In this document: one piece after another, positions 21,789 to 23,326 of the stretch
How the letters are laid out: each line of letters begins with the position of its first letter
Position numbering within the stretch: the first letter of the stretch is position 1
IMG/VR virus record: IMGVR_UViG_3300038459_000003
Location: 1 to 23,326 of that record
DNA length: 23,326 bases
Source: a virus
Direction: 5' to 3' (one strand)
Made by a program: the position numbers and the translations under genes
Notes under the pieces: generated by a model
What the model was told of the DNA's origin: nothing
The model's database searches: none
What the model saw: the letters and a program-made list of their open reading frames with translations, nothing else

Positions 21789-22254
21789 TTGCTTTTCTCC
21801 TATTGTTAGCTTGATCTTTCGGTGTCGCCCACCGGCAATTACTTGGCTCATAATTTCCGTCGTTGTCGATCCTGTCGATACTGTAATATGAATCCGGTTT
21901 CCTACCCATGTCTTTTAGGAACATCTCAAACGATTTAGACCACCGTTCGCATACTGAAATACCACGTCCACCATATCTTGAATATCGGTTCCCCTTTTCA
22001 TACCTGCAACGTTCAAGCATTTTCGCCCAAGACCGATATTCTGGACTCGACTTTCTACCCCTAGTTTCTCCGTGGGTTGTCCGTCGAATACTTGTTAGTT
22101 CCTTTTTCAAACATCCACATGAACGGGTATTGCCTCCGTCAACGCTGTAAATCATACACATAAAAACATGACCGCATCGACACAAGAACCATCCTGTTTT
22201 ATGGCTCCTACGTTTCCCTTCAAACCCAATGAAGACCGGTTTAATTTCCTTCAT
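21781..22254 (-). CDS. HNH-type endonuclease-like phage protein
   Basis: 157 residues from ATG 22254. N-terminal Cys ligands (FLCRCGHVF, then RSCGCLKKE) form a zinc knuckle. The central part ([20 protein letters not shown], then [12 protein letters not shown]) leads to [20 protein letters not shown] and a Q-x-N-N-R-R end. This is the familiar layout of phage HNH/AP2-type proteins, often free-standing homing-type nucleases. The start is the first ATG after the leader terminator; the in-frame ATG at 22401 would translate that hairpin and overlap the promoter. It is the first gene of the recombination operon and overlaps the next by 8 nt. Confidence 0.75.
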   Translation of the reverse strand: MKEIKPVFIGFEGKRRSHKTGWFLCRCGHVFMCMIYSVDGGNTRSCGCLKKELTSIRRTTHGETRGRKSSPEYRSWAKMLERCRYEKGNRYSRYGGRGISVCERWSKSFEMFLKDMGRKPDSYYSIDRIDNDGNYEPSNCRWATPKDQANNRRKANV

Positions 22255-22263
22255 AAAAATAGA

Positions 22264-22299
22264 CCCCCCTCCGACCCAGGCATGGGAAACGGAGGGGGG
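22264..22299 (-). terminator. Leader terminator abutting the HNH gene start
   Basis: CCCCCCTCCG (22264-22273) pairs with CGGAGGGGGG (22290-22299), 10 bp, with an inner CCC/GGG pair, followed on the minus strand by TCTATTTTT and then ATG (22254). The G6 of the 3' arm lies 9 nt before the ATG, the same spacing as at the replication gene. The loop 22274-22286 is perfectly complementary to 22364-22376 at the transcript's 5' end. Confidence 0.8.
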
Positions 22300-22309
22300 C
22301 AAAGTAAAA

Positions 22310-22346
22310 GCGGTATGCTTTCCCCCCAAATGGAAAAGCACACCGC
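22310..22346 (-). ncRNA. 15-bp hairpin in the recombination-operon leader
   Basis: 15-nt arms 22310-22324 and 22332-22346 pair fully in the minus-strand RNA (two G-U pairs) around a 7-nt loop. It sits between the 5' antiterminator arm (22364-22376) and the terminator (22264-22299), holding the two at a fixed distance. It is too far from any start codon to act on translation directly. Confidence 0.7.
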
Positions 22347-22363
22347 CGTTTAGATTGTCCTGC

Positions 22364-22376
22364 CCCATGCCTGGGT
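22364..22376 (-). promoter_or_regulatory. 5' antiterminator arm of the recombination leader
   Basis: On the minus strand ACCCAGGCATGGG, about nucleotides 5-17 of the predicted transcript, is a perfect 13-nt reverse complement of the terminator loop at 22274-22286. If it pairs with the loop, the terminator's two arms are separated by a helix and the stem is hindered. Confidence 0.65.
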
Positions 22377-22386
22377 TCATGCCCAT

Positions 22387-22415
22387 ATTATTGCTCTCCA
22401 TTTTATCGTTGTCAA
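22387..22415 (-). promoter_or_regulatory. Sigma70-type promoter of the recombination operon
   Basis: TTGACA (22410-22415) is followed after exactly 17 nt by AATAAT (22387-22392), five of six -10 matches. Start expected near 22380. It lies 11 nt past the 3' end of the tRNA-like element, and the leader downstream carries the terminator and antiterminator arms. Confidence 0.85.
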
Positions 22416-22426
22416 CAACAAATTTA

Positions 22427-22486
22427 GCCCCTGCGAGGGATCGAACCTCGGACCGTGCAACGCTCTACCATCTGAGCTACAGGGGC
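22427..22486 (-). pseudogene. tRNA-like sequence with truncated anticodon arm
   Basis: The acceptor arms GCCCCTG and CAGGGGC are perfect, the D-arm (GCTC-AGATGGTA-GAGC) is normal, and the T-arm (CGAGG-TTCGATC-CCTCG) is normal. Between the D-arm and T-arm only GTTGCACGGTC (11 nt) remains where a tRNA has about 23. It looks like a loss of 12 nt: the anticodon loop and the 3' half of its stem. A 3-bp CGU/ACG stem with a UGC loop is the only anticodon-arm-like fold possible. It cannot decode normally. It may be a decayed tRNA or a tRNA mimic. Confidence 0.8.
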
Positions 22487-22493
22487 GAGGCCG

Positions 22494-22733
22494 TTAGGTG
22501 GCCGAACTTTTAACAGCGTCCAACGTCCCACCCGTAACGGGTTTCGTCGCCTTTACTTTCCTTGTCATAAGCGGCGGCTCATACGCCTTGACGGGCTTTT
22601 CAACCTTCGGCTCCCGCTTCTTGTAGACCTTCCGGGGTTTCTTCTCCTTCGGGTAAACAAGCAAGGCCCGCGCCTTCGCCAAGTTCTCCATCTTGTCGCT
22701 CAACTCCTGAATTTCCACTTCCAACGCTTTCAC
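22494..22733 (-). CDS. Hypothetical coiled-coil and Lys-rich protein
   Basis: 79 residues from a GTG at 22733; the nearest GGAGG is about 17 nt away, so the start is unsure. Residues 1-25 are a coiled coil (ALEVEIQELSDKMENLAKAR); the rest is Lys/Pro-rich (EKKPRKVYKKREPKVEKPVK, then RKVKATKPVTGG), like histone H1-type tails. It could bind nucleic acid. Ends 7 nt before the tRNA-like element. Confidence 0.6.
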   Translation of the reverse strand: MKALEVEIQELSDKMENLAKARALLVYPKEKKPRKVYKKREPKVEKPVKAYEPPLMTRKVKATKPVTGGTLDAVKSSAT

Positions 22734-22778
22734 GGCTTCGCTTTTAAAGTTTCCCTCCTTACTTCGATTTCAAATTGT

Positions 22779-22856
22779 CCCGGCGGGCTTCCTGACTGGA
22801 AACCGTCCCATCATGGGACGCGGTCGCCGGGGTCCGACTTCCTGCGGGAGTCGGAG
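22779..22856 (-). ncRNA. Branched RNA-like fold downstream of tRNA-Asn
   Basis: CCCGGCG (22779-22785) pairs with CGCCGGG (22825-22831), enclosing two hairpins: 22787-22792/22798-22803 (6 bp) and CGTCCCA (22804-22810) with TGGGACG (22814-22820) and a 3-nt loop. A further hairpin, TCCGACT (22833-22839) with AGTCGGA (22849-22855), starts 4 nt after the tRNA on the minus strand. Together they form a three-way junction plus a stem. It has no T-arm or CCA-like end, so it is not a second tRNA. Function unknown; tRNA 3' processing or a small RNA are possible. Confidence 0.6.
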
Positions 22857-22858
22857 AA

Positions 22859-22930
22859 CTGGCAGGGAAGGGATCGAACCTTCAATCACTCGGTTAACAG
22901 CCGAGAGCATTACCTTTGTGCTACCTGCCA
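22859..22930 (-). tRNA. tRNA-Asn (anticodon GTT)
   Basis: Acceptor TGGCAGG/CCTGCCA, anticodon stem CTCGG/CCGAG with loop CTGTTAA giving GTT, T-arm GAAGG-TTCGATC-CCTTC, discriminator G. The D-arm is short (GCA/TGC with an eight-to-nine-base loop). CCA is not encoded. It begins 2 nt after the stop of the gene at 22933-23055 and would be cut from the early transcript. Phage tRNAs usually supply codons used more by the phage than the host. Confidence 0.9.
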
Positions 22931-22932
22931 AA

Positions 22933-23055
22933 TTATAGGCCAGTCCTCGTCTGGCCTTTGTCCCTCGTAAACTTGATCCACAACAGCCTCCCTATCAATA
23001 GGCTCCACGGAATAGAGAGGAGGACAAGGACGACGGCGGATTTTATGGCGTTCAC
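22933..23055 (-). CDS. 40-residue membrane protein
   Basis: A GTG at 23055 in a GTGA overlap with the previous gene reads NAIKSAVVLVLLSIPWSLLI, then GRLLWIKFTRDKGQTRTGL, and stops at 22933. It is a single membrane segment with a basic C-terminal tail. GGGGGAAGG lies just upstream. Unknown function. Confidence 0.55.
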   Translation of the reverse strand: MNAIKSAVVLVLLSIPWSLLIGRLLWIKFTRDKGQTRTGL

Positions 23056-23222
23056 GCCTTCCCCCGCGTCATTCTATCGGCTAAGACAAGTAGCGAGTCC
23101 CGGCATCCGTCGTAATACTGAGCCGTTTGTGCGTCGTGGACCCATTGAATAGACCTGCGGGCCGCTAGGAACCATAGGCACATCAACAAGACGACTATCA
23201 CGGCTTCGGTTCGTCGTGTCAT
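23052..23222 (-). CDS. 56-residue membrane-anchored protein
   Basis: ATG 23222 directly follows the previous stop (TAAATG). An N-terminal hydrophobic segment (EAVIVVLLMCLWFLAA) is preceded by RR; the rest is soluble and helical (IQWVHDAQTAQYYDGCRDSL). The one-anchor layout resembles spanin-like or other small accessory membrane proteins, but nothing specific is shown. A ribosome site is weak. Confidence 0.55.
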   Translation of the reverse strand: MTRRTEAVIVVLLMCLWFLAARRSIQWVHDAQTAQYYDGCRDSLLVLADRMTRGKA

Positions 23223-23326
23223 TTAAGTGGCGTCCCCTATCTGCGAAAGGTCCGCCCTCTTTGTGAACCGGGAACGGTCGAGCTTACAACCCTTTGAACA
23301 GGCGCGTCCGTAGCTGTTTTCATCGT
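23223..23326 (-). CDS. C-terminal end of a Cys-containing small protein (start beyond window)
   Basis: An open frame enters at the right edge and reads DENSYGRACSKGCKLDRSRF, then TKRADLSQIGDAT, stopping at TAA 23223, directly followed by the next ATG. C-x3-C (CSKGC) suggests a small metal or nucleic-acid-binding protein. Only about 34 residues are visible. Confidence 0.5.
   Translation of the reverse strand, partial: DENSYGRACSKGCKLDRSRFTKRADLSQIGDAT

Noticed and set aside
22301-22401. HNH gene starting at ATG 22401
   Set aside because: That start overlaps the -10 region of the promoter and would translate both leader hairpins; the residues made there do not resemble the family.
22859-22930. 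tRNA-Asn as an integration attachment site
   Set aside because: No integrase or recombinase gene is visible, and no repeated tRNA fragment was seen in the window.
22933-23222. Holin or spanin assignment for the small membrane proteins
   Set aside because: They have single hydrophobic segments but no endolysin nearby and no family-specific feature, so a lysis role would be a guess.

Overview
The window is part of a tailed bacteriophage (Caudoviricetes) genome, or a prophage-like contig of one. Every supported gene lies on the minus strand, so transcription runs from the right end of the window to the left. The packaging and head set (small and large terminase, portal, scaffold, major capsid protein, head-tail adaptor) together with RusA, a Cas4-like nuclease, a MazG-like enzyme and a DnaD-like replication protein make the phage assignment firm. 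The host cannot be named. Most starts have a strong GGAGG-type ribosome binding site, and three promoters have a perfect TTGACA -35 box, so a bacterial host with ordinary sigma70-type promoters is likely. No integrase, lysin or repressor is visible.

Layout from right (early) to left (late). 22.4-23.3 kb: tiny membrane proteins, tRNA-Asn(GTT), a branched RNA-like fold, a basic protein, and a 60-nt tRNA-like sequence that lacks most of its anticodon arm. 19.1-22.4 kb: recombination and nucleotide module (HNH-type protein, putative Rad52-like annealing protein, Cas4-like PD-(D/E)XK nuclease, HTH protein, RusA, MazG-like enzyme). 16.2-19.1 kb: small, often Cys-rich unknown proteins and a cytosine-methyltransferase-like protein. 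15.4-16.4 kb: promoter, leader and DnaD-like replication gene with iteron-like repeats inside its coding sequence. 11.9-15.4 kb: more small accessory genes, including a 22-unit hexanucleotide repeat. 11.7-11.9 kb: a promoter followed about 70 nt later by an intrinsic terminator, a layout like the lambda late promoter region. 0-11.7 kb: terminase genes, portal, two signal-peptide-bearing surface-like proteins (one collagen-like), scaffold, capsid protein, structural proteins and a partial head-tail adaptor.

The most unusual feature is RNA-level control. Two early operons (recombination, replication) start with the same design: a TTGACA promoter, a leader of about 110-120 nt, and a C6/G6 terminator hairpin whose U-tract runs into the start codon. 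In both, the first nucleotides of the transcript can pair perfectly or nearly so (13 bp; 10 bp) with the loop of that terminator. The capsid gene has its own 265-nt structured leader. There the start codon and ribosome binding site are buried in a stem, and an upstream segment could compete for the same strand. These are readings of the sequence; no folding calculation or experiment was done.
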